Numbered from the stretch's first letter, positions 35,003 through 44,053 are shown. The stretch: DNA of 56,311 bases from Enhydrobacter aerosaccus (GCA_903839865.1 CAIMEE010000049.1:1-56311), one strand, 5' to 3'. The notes: a model not told the origin generated them from the letters alone. Made by a program: numbers and translations.

Positions 35003-36319
35003 CTAGCTGCGCGGCTTGGGGCGGCCGATGCCTTCGTAGGCGAACCCCAGCCCTCTCATTTCCTCGGGATTGAAAATGTTGCGCAGGTCGACGATGCGGG
35101 GCTGGCGCATCGCCTCCTTGATACGCCGCGGGTCGAGGCCGCGAAACTCGTGCCACTCCGTTATCACCACCAGCACGTCGGCACCGGTCGCGGCATCGTA
35201 GGCCGTCTTGGCGAAGGTGACGTCGGGCAGGAGTTTGCCCGCCTCGCCCATGCCCTCGGGATCGAAGGCCACGATCTTGCCACCGGCCTTCTGCAGGGCC
35301 GGGACAATATCGAGCGAGGGCGCGTCGCGCATGTCGTCGGTGTTGGGCTTGAAGGTGAGGCCCAGCACGCCGATCGTCAGGCCTGCAACCGAGCCGCCAC
35401 AGAAGTCGATGACCTTCTGGGCCATCTTCTTCTTGCGCGAATTGTTCACTTCGATGACCTGCTCGACGATCGTCTGGCGCGCATTGGCCTCGCGCGCCGT
35501 GTAGGCGAAAGCAAGCGTGTCCTTGGGAAAGCATGAGCCGCCGAAGCCAGGACCCGGGTGCAGGAACTTGCGGCCGATTCGGCCGTCGAGCCCGATGCCG
35601 CGCGCCACGTCGTGTACGTCGGCGCCGACCTTCTCGCAGAGATCCGCGATCTCGTTGATGAAGGTGATCTTCGTCGCCAGGAAAGCGTTGCCAGCGTACT
35701 TGGTCACTTCGGCGGTCTCGATGTTGGTGAACACCATCGGCGTCTGAATGAGGTTGAGCGGGCGATACACGCCTGCCATCACGTCGCGCGCCCGCTGGCT
35801 CTCGACACCAATCACCACGCGGTCGGGTTTCATGAAGTCCTCGATCGCAGCCCCTTCGCGCAGGAATTCCGGGTTCGAGGCCACATCGAACTGGGCGTCC
35901 GGGTTCGCCTCACGGACGATGCGCTCGACCTCGCGGCCAGTGCCCACAGGAACGGTCGACTTGGTGACGATCACGGTATAGCCGCGGATCGCCTTCGCGA
36001 TCTCGGCGGCGGCCGCGTAGACATAGGTCAAGTCTGCATGGCCGTCGCCGCGCCGCGTCGGCGTGCCCACCGCGATGAATACTGCATCGGCCTTGCCTAC
36101 GGCATCGGCGAGAGTGGTGTCGAAGCTGAGGCGGCCGGCCTTTGCGTTGTCCGTGACCATGCGGTCGAGGCCGGGTTCGTAGATCGGGATCTTGCCGTCA
36201 CGCAGCGCCGCGATCTTGGCGGGATCCTTGTCGATGCAGATGACGTCGTGCCCGAACTGCGCGAGACAGGCGCCGGATACGAGACCGACGTAGCCCGATC
36301 CCACCATGACGATACGCAT
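35003..36319 (-). CDS. ugd: UDP-glucose 6-dehydrogenase
   Basis: This 438-residue NAD-dependent enzyme oxidises UDP-glucose to UDP-glucuronate for polysaccharide or lipid modification. The N-terminal Rossmann motif is MVGSGYVGLVSGACLAQFGHDV, followed by VFIAVGTPTRRGDGHADLTYV and KSTVPVGTG. The catalytic Cys lies in GPGFGGSCFPKDTLAF, and the C-terminal UDP-binding domain has LGLTFKPNTDDMRDAPSLDIV. It follows galU by four bases, so the substrate producer and user are adjacent. Confidence 0.95.
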   Translation of the reverse strand: MRIVMVGSGYVGLVSGACLAQFGHDVICIDKDPAKIAALRDGKIPIYEPGLDRMVTDNAKAGRLSFDTTLADAVGKADAVFIAVGTPTRRGDGHADLTYVYAAAAEIAKAIRGYTVIVTKSTVPVGTGREVERIVREANPDAQFDVASNPEFLREGAAIEDFMKPDRVVIGVESQRARDVMAGVYRPLNLIQTPMVFTNIETAEVTKYAGNAFLATKITFINEIADLCEKVGADVHDVARGIGLDGRIGRKFLHPGPGFGGSCFPKDTLAFAYTAREANARQTIVEQVIEVNNSRKKKMAQKVIDFCGGSVAGLTIGVLGLTFKPNTDDMRDAPSLDIVPALQKAGGKIVAFDPEGMGEAGKLLPDVTFAKTAYDAATGADVLVVITEWHEFRGLDPRRIKEAMRQPRIVDLRNIFNPEEMRGLGFAYEGIGRPKPRS

Positions 36320-36323
36320 TCGA

Positions 36324-37202
36324 TCAGCCTTTCAGCATGCGCGTAAGCAGCGCCCGCGTTTCCGCCGCCGTGTCGGCGCGATTCAGCGCCACGCCGACAT
36401 TGGCCTCGAGGAAGCCGATTCGACTGCCGCAATCATAGCGCTGGCCGGTGTAGGTCATCGCATGAAAAGGCTTGTTGCCGATCATCTTGGCCATCGCGTC
36501 GGTCAGCTGGATCTCGCCGCCTGCGCCCTTTTCGTGCCTGTCGAGATGATCGAACACCTCCGGCAGGACGACGCTGCGGCCGATCCAGGCCAGGGTCGAT
36601 GGCGCCTCTTCCGGCTTTGGCTTCTCGACGATGCCGGTCATCTCGGCGAGGCCGTCTTTCTCGGGCTTTACCGCCACGATGCCGTAACTCTTGGTCTGTT
36701 CGCGCGGCACGTTCATCACAGCCACGATGTTGCCGCCCGTCTTCTCGTGTGCGGTCACCAGTTGAGCGGTGCAGGTCGGCGAACTCACCATGAGCTCATC
36801 CGGCAGCAGCACGGCGAACGGCTCGCGGCCGATCCAGTGCCGGGCACACCATACGGCGTGCCCGAGGCCGAGCGGCTTCTGCTGGCGGGTGAAGATCGCA
36901 TTGCCCTGCTTCAGGGTCGCCGCTTGTGTCAGCTTGAGTTCGGCTGCCTTGTTACCGCGCTGCTCGAGCGTGGCCTCGAGTTCGTAGGCTGAATCGAAAT
37001 GGTCCTCGATCGCCATCTTGTTGCGACCGGTCACGAAGACGAATTCGTCGATACCGGCGTCGAGGCACTCCTCGATGGCGTACTGGATCAGCGGCCGGTC
37101 GACGACCGTCAGCATTTCTTTTGCCATCGCCTTGGTGGCAGGCAGAAACCTCGTGCCAAGGCCGGCAACCGGCAGAACCGCTTTACGGACGCGCTGCGCC
37201 AT
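36324..37202 (-). CDS. galU: UTP--glucose-1-phosphate uridylyltransferase
   Basis: This 292-residue nucleotidyltransferase makes UDP-glucose from UTP and glucose-1-phosphate. Signatures are KAVLPVAGLGTRFLPATKAMAKEMLTVVDRPLIQYAIEE (nucleotide loop with the catalytic Lys), VTGRNKMAIEDHFD, FAVLLPDELM and EIQLTDAMAKMIG. It is the first gene of the galU-ugd-phosphohexomutase-GGCT operon. A perfect -10 box and an inverted repeat lie 28-53 bases upstream of ATG 37202. Confidence 0.95.
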   Translation of the reverse strand: MAQRVRKAVLPVAGLGTRFLPATKAMAKEMLTVVDRPLIQYAIEECLDAGIDEFVFVTGRNKMAIEDHFDSAYELEATLEQRGNKAAELKLTQAATLKQGNAIFTRQQKPLGLGHAVWCARHWIGREPFAVLLPDELMVSSPTCTAQLVTAHEKTGGNIVAVMNVPREQTKSYGIVAVKPEKDGLAEMTGIVEKPKPEEAPSTLAWIGRSVVLPEVFDHLDRHEKGAGGEIQLTDAMAKMIGNKPFHAMTYTGQRYDCGSRIGFLEANVGVALNRADTAAETRALLTRMLKG

Positions 37203-37230
37203 GTGTATCGACCTCGTCGTCCAAAAGCAT

Positions 37231-37254
37231 ATTATACTGCAAAATCAATGATTT
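37231..37254 (-). promoter_or_regulatory. galU promoter -10 with adjacent inverted repeat
   Basis: On the minus strand, TATAAT (plus-strand 37231-37236) lies 28 bases upstream of the galU ATG. Just upstream, 37242-37254 reads AAATCA-A-TGATTT, a perfect 6-bp inverted repeat where the -35/-10 spacer should be. Another half-site AAATCAT is at 37260-37266, 18 bases away. The arrangement suits a regulator binding site over the promoter. Confidence 0.45.
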
Positions 37255-37324
37255 GCCTGAAATCATCTGCCCCCTTGGAGCAACGGTCGCGGTAGATGCC
37301 ACAGCCGCGCCGCCTCTGGCAAGG

Positions 37325-38032
37325 TCAACCACCCAGAAGAATGTCCTTCGCACGGTTGATCCGGGCAGCCAAGTCGGCGCTGCCGCCGACGTCCGGATGG
37401 ACCCGCTGGATTAGTCGCCGGTGAGCCGCCCTGATCTCCTCCGCCGTCGCTCCCTCGGCAAGGCCGAGAATGGCCAGCGCTTCTGCACGGCCAATGCTCG
37501 CGCTCGTGCCGGCGGGTGGCGGGCGGGTCTTATCTCGCCAATCGGCCCCCAGCCGCCGGTCAAGATAGGCCTCCAGGATCCTGAGTGAATCTGGATCGGA
37601 AGCGCATTCACTCCGCAGCGCGAGTAAATCCCTATCACCCAGCGCCTCCAGTAGGCGCCCCGAAAATTGCCCCTTAATCACACGGCCGCCAACATCGCCC
37701 GTACTATGATCGATCCAGGCCTGCAGGTAGGCGGTGTGCGTCTCTGTGCGCTGGCCGCTGTCGGGGGTACTGAACCCACGCGACGGCCGGTAGCGCACGG
37801 CGCGGGCGATCAGGCCGGTTACGACGACGCCCGCCAGGCCGAAAAGTTCGGGCAAGAAACTTGGCAGAAAGCGCACACCGAAGATCAGCAATCCGCCGAC
37901 GCCCAGCGCGCCGAGCAGGACAAGTCCCATCCGCAGGCGCCGCGCAACCGCCGTTGGATTAGCGCGCAGGAACCAGGCGACGCCCAATCCGACGGCAATC
38001 AGCAACACGAGCGCTGCGAGAAGGATCGGCAT
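37325..38032 (-). CDS. Membrane-anchored J-domain protein
   Basis: This 235-residue protein has two N-terminal hydrophobic segments (about residues 3-21 and 35-72), a linker, and a C-terminal J domain: RAEALAILGLAEGATAEEIRAAHRRLIQRVHPDVGGSADLAARINRAKDILLG with the HPD tripeptide. This layout resembles alphaproteobacterial TIM14/DjlA-like co-chaperones that stimulate DnaK near the membrane. It starts three bases after the mltG stop and closes the fab-mltG operon. Any specific client is unknown. Confidence 0.85.
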   Translation of the reverse strand: MPILLAALVLLIAVGLGVAWFLRANPTAVARRLRMGLVLLGALGVGGLLIFGVRFLPSFLPELFGLAGVVVTGLIARAVRYRPSRGFSTPDSGQRTETHTAYLQAWIDHSTGDVGGRVIKGQFSGRLLEALGDRDLLALRSECASDPDSLRILEAYLDRRLGADWRDKTRPPPAGTSASIGRAEALAILGLAEGATAEEIRAAHRRLIQRVHPDVGGSADLAARINRAKDILLGG

Positions 38033-38035
38033 GGT

Positions 38036-39064
38036 TCACGGCTTGGCGGCTGCGGGCGACGGAGATGCGGGAAGTCCCTGCTCCTGGCGCTGCTTCTGCG
38101 CTTCTTTCCAGCGCGCGACATTGCGATTGTGCTCGTAGATATTGACCGCAAAGGCGTGACCACCCTGCCCGTCGGCGACGAAATAGAGCGAGCGATCGCG
38201 CGGCGCCGGACTGGTTGCTGCCAGGATCGAGGCGCGCCCCGGGTTGCAGATCGGCCCCGACGGCAGGCCTGGGACGACATAGGTGTTGTACCCCGACGGC
38301 GATTGCAGATCGGCGCGCGTCAGGTCGCGGCCGAGCGTCCCCTTGCCGCCGGTGATGCCATAAATCGTTGTGGGATCGCTCTCGAGTTTCATCTTGATGC
38401 GCAGGCGATTGACGAACACGGCGGCGACTTTCTGCCGTTCTGCGGGAAGAGCCGTCTCCTTCTCGATCATCGACGCCAGGATCACGACCTCGCGCCGATT
38501 GGCGATCGGCAGGCCGGCGGCACGCTTGCGCCAGGCTTCGTCGACGGTTTTCTCCATCGCCTCCTTCATGCGCAGCAGGAGGCCGTCGCGGGTATCGTTG
38601 CGCGAATAGAAGTAGGTCTCCGGCAGCAGGTCGCCTTCCTTGACGTCGAGAGTAATTTCTCCGGTCAGCGTATCGGTCTTGCGCACCAGTTCGACAATCT
38701 CCGCCGTCGTCGTGCCTTCCGGCACCGTCAGGCGGCGCTGCACGACCTTGCCCGACTGCAGCAGCTCGACCAGAGACTGCATCGAGGCATGCGCGGGAAT
38801 TTCATATTCGCCCGCCTTGATCGGCTTGGGTGACGGGTCGACCATCAAGGCGACCCGAAACAAAATGGCATGATCGAGGACGCCCTCGTCCTTCAATACC
38901 TTGGCCATGGTCGCAGGCCCCGCGCCACGCGGTATGACCACGCGCTTGGAAACGCTGAGCGGTCCGTCGGACACAAGCATCCCATGGCCGACGAACAGTG
39001 CGCCGCCGATCACGGCGACGAACAGAGTCACGAAGAAGAGCGTCCAACGAAAGAAGCTGAGCAT
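38036..39064 (-). CDS. mltG: Endolytic murein transglycosylase MltG
   Basis: This 342-residue single-pass membrane protein cleaves nascent glycan strands and may terminate their growth. The anchor is at about residues 5-25 (WTLFFVTLFVAVIGGALFVG). A LysM-like region (GVLDHAILFRVALMV) precedes the YceG domain with the catalytic Glu in VILASMIEKETALPAERQKVAAVFVNRL and SDPTTIYGITGGKGTLGRDLTRADLQSPSGYNTYVVPGLPSGPICNPG. It lies 16 bases after fabF, an order conserved in many Proteobacteria. Confidence 0.94.
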   Translation of the reverse strand: MLSFFRWTLFFVTLFVAVIGGALFVGHGMLVSDGPLSVSKRVVIPRGAGPATMAKVLKDEGVLDHAILFRVALMVDPSPKPIKAGEYEIPAHASMQSLVELLQSGKVVQRRLTVPEGTTTAEIVELVRKTDTLTGEITLDVKEGDLLPETYFYSRNDTRDGLLLRMKEAMEKTVDEAWRKRAAGLPIANRREVVILASMIEKETALPAERQKVAAVFVNRLRIKMKLESDPTTIYGITGGKGTLGRDLTRADLQSPSGYNTYVVPGLPSGPICNPGRASILAATSPAPRDRSLYFVADGQGGHAFAVNIYEHNRNVARWKEAQKQRQEQGLPASPSPAAAKP

Positions 39065-39080
39065 TACTCAGCGCCGGCGA

Positions 39081-40337
39081 TCAGACGGGACCGACGATCA
39101 ACGACGCGTTGGTGCCGCCGAAACCGAACGAATTGCTGAGCGCGTAGCGTACCTTGCGCTGCTTGGCCTGCTTCGGCACCAGGTCGATGTCGCAGCCTTC
39201 GTCGGGTTCGTCGAGATTGAGGGTCGGCGGCACGACTTGGTCCTGCACCGACTTGATGGCGTAGATCGCCTCGATCGCACCGGCAGCGCCCAGCAAGTGG
39301 CCGGTCGCCGACTTGGTCGACGACATCGAAAGCTTGTAGGCATCGTCTCCGAACACCCGCTTCACCGCGCCGAGTTCGATCACGTCCGCCATGGTCGAAG
39401 TGCCGTGGGCGTTTACATAGTCGATCTGGTCGGTACCGAGGCCCGCCCGCTTCAACGCGGCCTTCATGGCGCGCTGGGCGCCGCTGCCGTCTTCCGACGG
39501 AGCGGTGATGTGATAGGCATCGCCCGACAGGCCGTAGCCCAGGATCTCGGCGTAAATCTTGGCGCCGCGCTTCCTGGCATGCTCGTACTCTTCGAGGATG
39601 ACGCAACCCGCGCCCTCGCCCATGACGAAGCCGTCGCGCCTCTTGTCCCACGGCCGCGACGCCGCAGTCGGCGTATCGTTGAAGTCCGTCGACAGCGCCT
39701 TGCAGGCGTTGAAGCCCGCGATTCCGATGCGGCAGACCGTGGCCTCGGCACCACCCGCCACCATGACGTCGGCGTCGTCGAGCATGATCAGGCGCGCAGC
39801 GTCGCCGATGGCATGCGCACCGGTGGCGCACGCCGTCACGACGGAGTGGTTGGGTCCCTTGAAGCCATAGGCGATCGAAACCTGGCCGGAAATGAGGTTG
39901 ATCAGGGCCGACGGTACGAAGAACGGGCTGACCCGTCGCGGACCGCGCTCCTTCAGCGTGATCGACGTCTCGTAGATCGTCTGAAGGCCACCGATGCCGG
40001 CGCCCATCAGGACACCGGTACGATTCAGGCTTTCTTCGTCCTGGGGCATCCAGCCGGAATCTTCCACGGCCTGCTTGGCCGCCGCCATTCCGAACAGGAT
40101 GAACTTGTCGACCTTCCGCTGCTCTTTCGGGAGCATATAGAGGTCGGCATTGAAATGTCCGTTGGCCTTGTCTCCGACCGGAACCTCGCCCGCGATCTTG
40201 GTCGCGAGGTCCGACGTATCGAAGCTCTGGATCGAGTGAATGCCCGACTCAGCCGCGATCAATCGGCGCCAGTTGACGTCGACTCCATCACCCAACGGGG
40301 TGACCATGCCCATGCCGGTTACGACAACGCGCCTCAT
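39081..40337 (-). CDS. fabF: Beta-ketoacyl-ACP synthase II
   Basis: This 418-residue condensing enzyme elongates acyl-ACP with malonyl-ACP. The Cys-His-His triad is visible: Cys 170 (SVVTACATGAHAIGDA), His in YVNAHGTSTMAD and His in SATGHLLGAAG. The C-terminal SNSFGFGGTNASL is typical. ATG 40337 is chosen because it begins RRVVVTGMGMVTPLG; the upstream extension to 40439 is unlike the family. It follows acpP by 34 bases and precedes mltG. Confidence 0.95.
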   Translation of the reverse strand: MRRVVVTGMGMVTPLGDGVDVNWRRLIAAESGIHSIQSFDTSDLATKIAGEVPVGDKANGHFNADLYMLPKEQRKVDKFILFGMAAAKQAVEDSGWMPQDEESLNRTGVLMGAGIGGLQTIYETSITLKERGPRRVSPFFVPSALINLISGQVSIAYGFKGPNHSVVTACATGAHAIGDAARLIMLDDADVMVAGGAEATVCRIGIAGFNACKALSTDFNDTPTAASRPWDKRRDGFVMGEGAGCVILEEYEHARKRGAKIYAEILGYGLSGDAYHITAPSEDGSGAQRAMKAALKRAGLGTDQIDYVNAHGTSTMADVIELGAVKRVFGDDAYKLSMSSTKSATGHLLGAAGAIEAIYAIKSVQDQVVPPTLNLDEPDEGCDIDLVPKQAKQRKVRYALSNSFGFGGTNASLIVGPV

Positions 40338-40371
40338 GAGTCGCCTTCCCTTGTTCGGGTGCGAACGTCGA

Positions 40372-40611
40372 TCAGGACTTGGCGTTGCTCGTGATGAAGC
40401 TGATCGCGTCGCCGACGGTCTGGATCTTCTCGGCAGCATCGTCGGGGATCTCGATGCTGAACTCTTCTTCGAAGGCCATCACCAGCTCGACGGTATCGAG
40501 CGAGTCGGCGCCCAGATCGTCGATAAACTTGGCGTCTTCCTTCACCTGGGCGGCTTCGACACCGAGATGCTCGACAACGATCTTCTTAACGCGCTCGGCA
40601 ACATCGCTCAT
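40372..40611 (-). CDS. acpP: Acyl carrier protein
   Basis: This 79-residue acidic four-helix protein carries growing acyl chains on a phosphopantetheine arm attached to Ser 37 in [18 protein letters not shown]. The pI-lowering residue pattern and length are standard. It lies between fabG (125 bases upstream, a gap that may hold its own promoter and a direct repeat of ACCGGAAAT on the minus strand) and fabF. Separate promoters for acpP are common. Confidence 0.96.
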   Translation of the reverse strand: MSDVAERVKKIVVEHLGVEAAQVKEDAKFIDDLGADSLDTVELVMAFEEEFSIEIPDDAAEKIQTVGDAISFITSNAKS

Positions 40612-40736
40612 TTTCTTGTCCTTCCCGTATCTTCAAATTTCCGGTCCGCCGAGGGGACGGCGATTTCCGGTTCTCCTAACATAGCTTCCCGGCGATTGGC
40701 TAGCGCTGGAAAGCCCACAGAATCAGGCACTTGCGC

Positions 40737-41477
40737 CTAAATCATGGCCATACCGCCATTGATGTGGAGCGTCTGGCCCGTCACGTAGGCCGCCTCATCG
40801 CTGGCAAGATAGACAACTCCTGCCGCGATCTCCTCCGGCGTGCCCAGACGATCGGCCGGAACGCGGCCAAGTATGCCCTTCTTCTGCTCGTCGGTCAGGA
40901 CATCGGTCATAGGCGTCGCGATGAAGCCCGGGGCGATGCAGTTGACCGTGATGTTGCGCGAAGCCAGTTCCTGCGCGAGCGACTTTGACATGCCGATGAG
41001 GCCTGCTTTGGCGGCGGCATAGTTGGCCTGGCCCGGATTGCCCGTCACGCCCACGATCGAGGTGATGTTGATCACGCGGCCAAACCTACGCTTCATCATC
41101 CCGCGCATCGTCGCGCGGATCAGGCGGAACGTGCCGGTAAGATTCACCTGCAGGACCTTCTCCCACTCCTCGTCCTTCATGCGCATCGAGATATTGTCGC
41201 GCGTGATGCCGGCGTTGTTCACCAGGATATCGAGCTTGCCGCCCATCGCCGCCTCGGCCTCCTTGGCCAAACGCTCGATGTCGGCGGCGTCGTCCATCTT
41301 TGCGGCCACGACATGCGCGCGCTCGCCCATCGTGCCCTTCAGCTGCTCCAGCGCGTCGGCGCGGGTGCCGGACAGAGTGACAATGGCGCCCTGCTTGTGG
41401 AGCATGCGGGCGATGGCGCCGCCGATACCGCCAGAGGCTCCGGTGACAAGCGCGGCCTTGCCGCTGAGATCGAACAT
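40737..41477 (-). CDS. fabG: 3-Oxoacyl-ACP reductase
   Basis: This 246-residue short-chain dehydrogenase reduces 3-ketoacyl-ACP with NADPH. The cofactor loop is TGASGGIGGA, NNAG is at about 87-90, and the catalytic Ser 140, Tyr 153 and Lys 157 appear in VINITSIVG and ANYAAAKAG. The C-terminal GQTLHINGGMAMI is diagnostic of FabG. ATG 41477 begins MFDLSGKAALVTG; a longer frame to 41822 is read-through of fabD in another frame. It lies 14 bases after fabD. Confidence 0.95.
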   Translation of the reverse strand: MFDLSGKAALVTGASGGIGGAIARMLHKQGAIVTLSGTRADALEQLKGTMGERAHVVAAKMDDAADIERLAKEAEAAMGGKLDILVNNAGITRDNISMRMKDEEWEKVLQVNLTGTFRLIRATMRGMMKRRFGRVINITSIVGVTGNPGQANYAAAKAGLIGMSKSLAQELASRNITVNCIAPGFIATPMTDVLTDEQKKGILGRVPADRLGTPEEIAAGVVYLASDEAAYVTGQTLHINGGMAMI

Positions 41478-41491
41478 GCGCGTATCCCCTA

Positions 41492-42433
41492 CTAGGCCGT
41501 CTTCAGGAAGGCTTCGATATCGGCCGGCGTGTTGAGCGCCGTGCCGGTCATTTCCTTGTCGATGCGCTTCACCAGGCCCGACAGTACCTTGCCGGAACCA
41601 CATTCGATCAGCGCGTCGACGCCGTTGGTCTTCATGTACTGAACGCTTTCGCGCCAACGAACGAGAGCGGTCACCTGTTCCACCAGCCTCTGCTTGATTG
41701 CGCCCGGTTCTGTGATTTCCGACGCCAGGACATTGGCGATCAGCGGCACGACGGGTGTGCCGAGCGATACGCGTTCGAGCGCTTCCTGCATCGCGTCCGC
41801 CGCGGGCTGCATCAAGGAGCAATGGAAGGGCGCGCTCACCGGCAGCAGCATGCCGCGCTTGCAGCCTTTGGCCTTCGCCGCCTCGATTGCGCGTTCAACC
41901 GCGTCCTTGTGACCGCTGACGACGACCTGTCCGCCACCATTGTCATTGGCGACCGCGACCACCTCACCCTGGGCCGCCTCCTTGCAGGCTTCCTGGGCGG
42001 GTTCGAGTTCGATGCCCAGAAGCGCCGCCATGGCGCCAACCCCGACCGGGACCGCCTTCTGCATCGACTGACCGCGCAGCTTGAGCAGCCGCGCGGCGTC
42101 AGCCAGCTTCAGCGACCCTGCCGCCGCCAGCGCCGAATACTCACCCAGGGAGTGGCCTGCGACGTGGCTCGCGAGACTGGCGAGAGGCCTCCCGCCGTCT
42201 TTTTCGAGGATCCGGACCACCGCCATGCTGACGGCCATCAGTGCCGGCTGTGCGTTCTCCGTCAGAACCAGCTCGGATTCAGGGCCTTCGCGCATCAATT
42301 TGGACAGGTTCTGTTTCAGGGCCTCATCGACCTCCTGGAACACGTCGCGGGCCGTCCCGAAGGCGGCGGCGAGGTCGGTTCCCATGCCGACGGCCTGGGA
42401 TCCCTGTCCCGGAAACACAAAAGCGCGACTCAT
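41492..42433 (-). CDS. fabD: Malonyl-CoA:ACP transacylase
   Basis: This 313-residue enzyme moves malonyl from CoA to ACP. The nucleophile Ser 95 is in GHSLGEYSAL, the oxyanion motif is FPGQGSQAVGMG at the N-terminus, and the catalytic His is in VSAPFHCSLM. It is the first gene of the fabD-fabG-acpP-fabF-mltG cluster. Its start faces the rpsF operon across a 237-base region with promoters and leader structure. Confidence 0.95.
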   Translation of the reverse strand: MSRAFVFPGQGSQAVGMGTDLAAAFGTARDVFQEVDEALKQNLSKLMREGPESELVLTENAQPALMAVSMAVVRILEKDGGRPLASLASHVAGHSLGEYSALAAAGSLKLADAARLLKLRGQSMQKAVPVGVGAMAALLGIELEPAQEACKEAAQGEVVAVANDNGGGQVVVSGHKDAVERAIEAAKAKGCKRGMLLPVSAPFHCSLMQPAADAMQEALERVSLGTPVVPLIANVLASEITEPGAIKQRLVEQVTALVRWRESVQYMKTNGVDALIECGSGKVLSGLVKRIDKEMTGTALNTPADIEAFLKTA

Positions 42434-42504
42434 GGGCCGATTTCCCCCTGTTTTTGGCCTGAAGCGGCCTTCTCATACCCCACTCGGCGGGTGGCCGGAA
42501 TGCC

Positions 42505-42532
42505 TTGATTTAAGGGGGCGAGCCTGTATAAC
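42505..42532 (+). promoter_or_regulatory. Candidate promoter for rpsF-rpsR-rplI
   Basis: TTGATT (42505-42510) and TATAAC (42527-42532), with a 16-base spacer, lie about 140 bases upstream of rpsF. Each box differs from the sigma-70 consensus by one or two bases. A transcript starting near 42539 would carry a leader of about 130 bases. Confidence 0.45.
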
Positions 42533-42576
42533 CGCCGCTCTTCGGGGCCTAAATCGGCCTCGTCTCCTTGCCGATC

Positions 42577-42647
42577 CTAGCATTCCGCAGCCCGTGGAAT
42601 TGTGAGGGGGTCGGCTAGATCCGGGCGGTTCTTGAGAACTCCGGATC
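42577..42647 (+). promoter_or_regulatory. Structured leader of the ribosomal protein operon (possible S6:S18 site)
   Basis: CTAGC (42577-42581) pairs with GCTAG (42614-42618) and encloses ATTCCGC/GTGGAAT. A second hairpin follows, with GATCCGG (42618-42624) pairing with CCGGATC (42641-42647) and an inner GTTCT/AGAAC. It ends about 15 bases before AAGGAG of rpsF. Ribosomal protein operons beginning with rpsF are often controlled by binding of the S6:S18 complex to a leader with exposed CCG, and CCG is present here; the match to that motif is my inference. Confidence 0.4.
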
Positions 42648-42670
42648 GCAAATAGCCATAAGGAGCCAGA

Positions 42671-43117
42671 ATGGCGTTGTACGAAAACGTCTTCATTGCG
42701 CGCCAGGATGTCCCGGCGACGACGGTGGAGACACTGACGACCCAGTTCGAAGAACTGGTCAAAGGCCTCGGCGGCACCGTCTCCAAGAAGGAGTACTGGG
42801 GTCTGCGGTCGCTCAATTTCCGCATCAAGAAGAACCGCAAGGGGCACTACACCCTTCTCAACATCGACGCCCCGTCGGCGGCGGTGAAGGAGTTGGAGCG
42901 TACGATGTCGATCAACGAAGACATCATCCGCTACCTGACCGTCCGCGTCGACGCGCTCGAGGAAGGTCCCTCTGCCGTCATGCAGCGCAGCAGCGAGAAG
43001 TCGGATCGTCCCGGTGGCGATCGTGGCGACCGCTGGGGCGATCGTCCGCCGCGCCGCGAGCGTCCGCGCTTCGGTGAAGATGGTGCTGCCGTCATGGGTT
43101 CGGAGGAAGAAGTATGA
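42671..43117 (+). CDS. rpsF: 30S ribosomal protein S6
   Basis: This 148-residue ribosomal protein pairs with S18 on the small-subunit platform. The conserved fold starts [20 protein letters not shown], then [35 protein letters not shown] and [19 protein letters not shown]. The last 40 residues are a charged Gly/Asp/Arg-rich tail ([22 protein letters not shown]), typical of alphaproteobacterial S6. AAGGAG precedes the ATG, and the 3' end overlaps rpsR by four bases (ATGA). Confidence 0.96.
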   Translation: MALYENVFIARQDVPATTVETLTTQFEELVKGLGGTVSKKEYWGLRSLNFRIKKNRKGHYTLLNIDAPSAAVKELERTMSINEDIIRYLTVRVDALEEGPSAVMQRSSEKSDRPGGDRGDRWGDRPPRRERPRFGEDGAAVMGSEEEV

Positions 43118-43347
43118 GCGCGCAACGCCGTCCCTTCACGCGCCGCCGCAAGAGCTGCCCCTTCTCGGGCACCAACGCGCCGAAGATCGACTATAAGGAC
43201 GTGCGCCTTCTGCAGCGCTTCGTCTCCGAGCGCGGCAAGATCGTGCCGAGCCGCATTTCCGCAGTGTCGTCGAAGAAGCAGCGTGAACTCGCCCAGGCGA
43301 TCAAGCGCGCCCGCTTCCTGGCGCTCCTGCCGTACCTCATCGCCTAG
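43114..43347 (+). CDS. rpsR: 30S ribosomal protein S18
   Basis: This 77-residue basic protein is the partner of S6. Conserved elements are [35 protein letters not shown] and [21 protein letters not shown]. Start ATG 43114 overlaps the rpsF stop (ATGA), ensuring coupled synthesis. rplI follows after 14 bases. Confidence 0.97.
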   Translation: MSAQRRPFTRRRKSCPFSGTNAPKIDYKDVRLLQRFVSERGKIVPSRISAVSSKKQRELAQAIKRARFLALLPYLIA

Positions 43348-43361
43348 CAGGGAATTACATC

Positions 43362-44006
43362 ATGCCGATGAATCTCATCCTGCTGGAACGCGTGCCGAAG
43401 CTCGGTCAGATGGGCGACGTTGTGAAGGTGAAGCCCGGCTTCGCCCGCAACTACCTGCTGCCGCAGAAGAAGGCCCTGCGCGCCACCAAGGACAACATCG
43501 CCTACTTCGAATCGCAGCGTAAGGTACTGGAGGCCCAGAACCTCGAGCGCCGTCAGGACGCCGAAAAGGTCGGCGCCAAGATCGGCGACCTCAAGGTCAT
43601 CCTGATCCGCCAGGCTTCCGAAGCTCTCCAGCTTTACGGTTCGGTCACGTCTCGCGACATCGCCGATGGCGCCGCCGCGGCGGGCGTCAAGGTCGAGCGT
43701 AGCCAGGTCGAACTGGACAAGCCGATCAAGCTGCTGGGTGCCCACAAGATCAAGGTCCACCTCCATCCGGAAGTGACGATCGAGATCACCGTGGTCGTCG
43801 CGCGTTCGCCCGACGAAGCCGACTTCCTGGCCAAGGGCGGCACTTTGGTCGCCGAGACCGAGCGTGCCCAGCTCGAAGCGGCGGAAGCCGCCCAGCGCGC
43901 CGCCGCACAGGCCGCTGCACTGTTTGAAGCCAAGTCGGCCGAAGCCGTCGAGGGCGAGGCCGCTGAGGCCCCGGCCGCCGAAGAAGCACCCGCCGAAGAG
44001 AAATAG
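43362..44006 (+). CDS. rplI: 50S ribosomal protein L9 with acidic tail
   Basis: This 214-residue L9 has an N-terminal rRNA-binding domain (MNLILLERVPKLGQMGDVVKVKPGFARNYLLPQKKALRAT), the long connecting helix and the C-terminal domain with LYGSVTSRDIADGAAAAG and KLLGAHKIKVHLHPEV. A tail of about 50 residues rich in Ala and Glu (AAEAPAAEEAPAEE) extends it beyond the roughly 150 residues of E. coli L9, as in other Alphaproteobacteria. A hairpin (44013-44027) and a strong terminator follow. Confidence 0.96.
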   Translation: MPMNLILLERVPKLGQMGDVVKVKPGFARNYLLPQKKALRATKDNIAYFESQRKVLEAQNLERRQDAEKVGAKIGDLKVILIRQASEALQLYGSVTSRDIADGAAAAGVKVERSQVELDKPIKLLGAHKIKVHLHPEVTIEITVVVARSPDEADFLAKGGTLVAETERAQLEAAEAAQRAAAQAAALFEAKSAEAVEGEAAEAPAAEEAPAEEK

Positions 44007-44053
44007 GCATATCCGGGCATTGCCCGGTTCTGTCTACAGACGCCCGCCGCCGC

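Noticed and set aside
37267..37324. Separate gene or terminator between galU and the J-domain gene
   Set aside because: Too short and without hairpin, T run or ORF support beyond the galU promoter elements.
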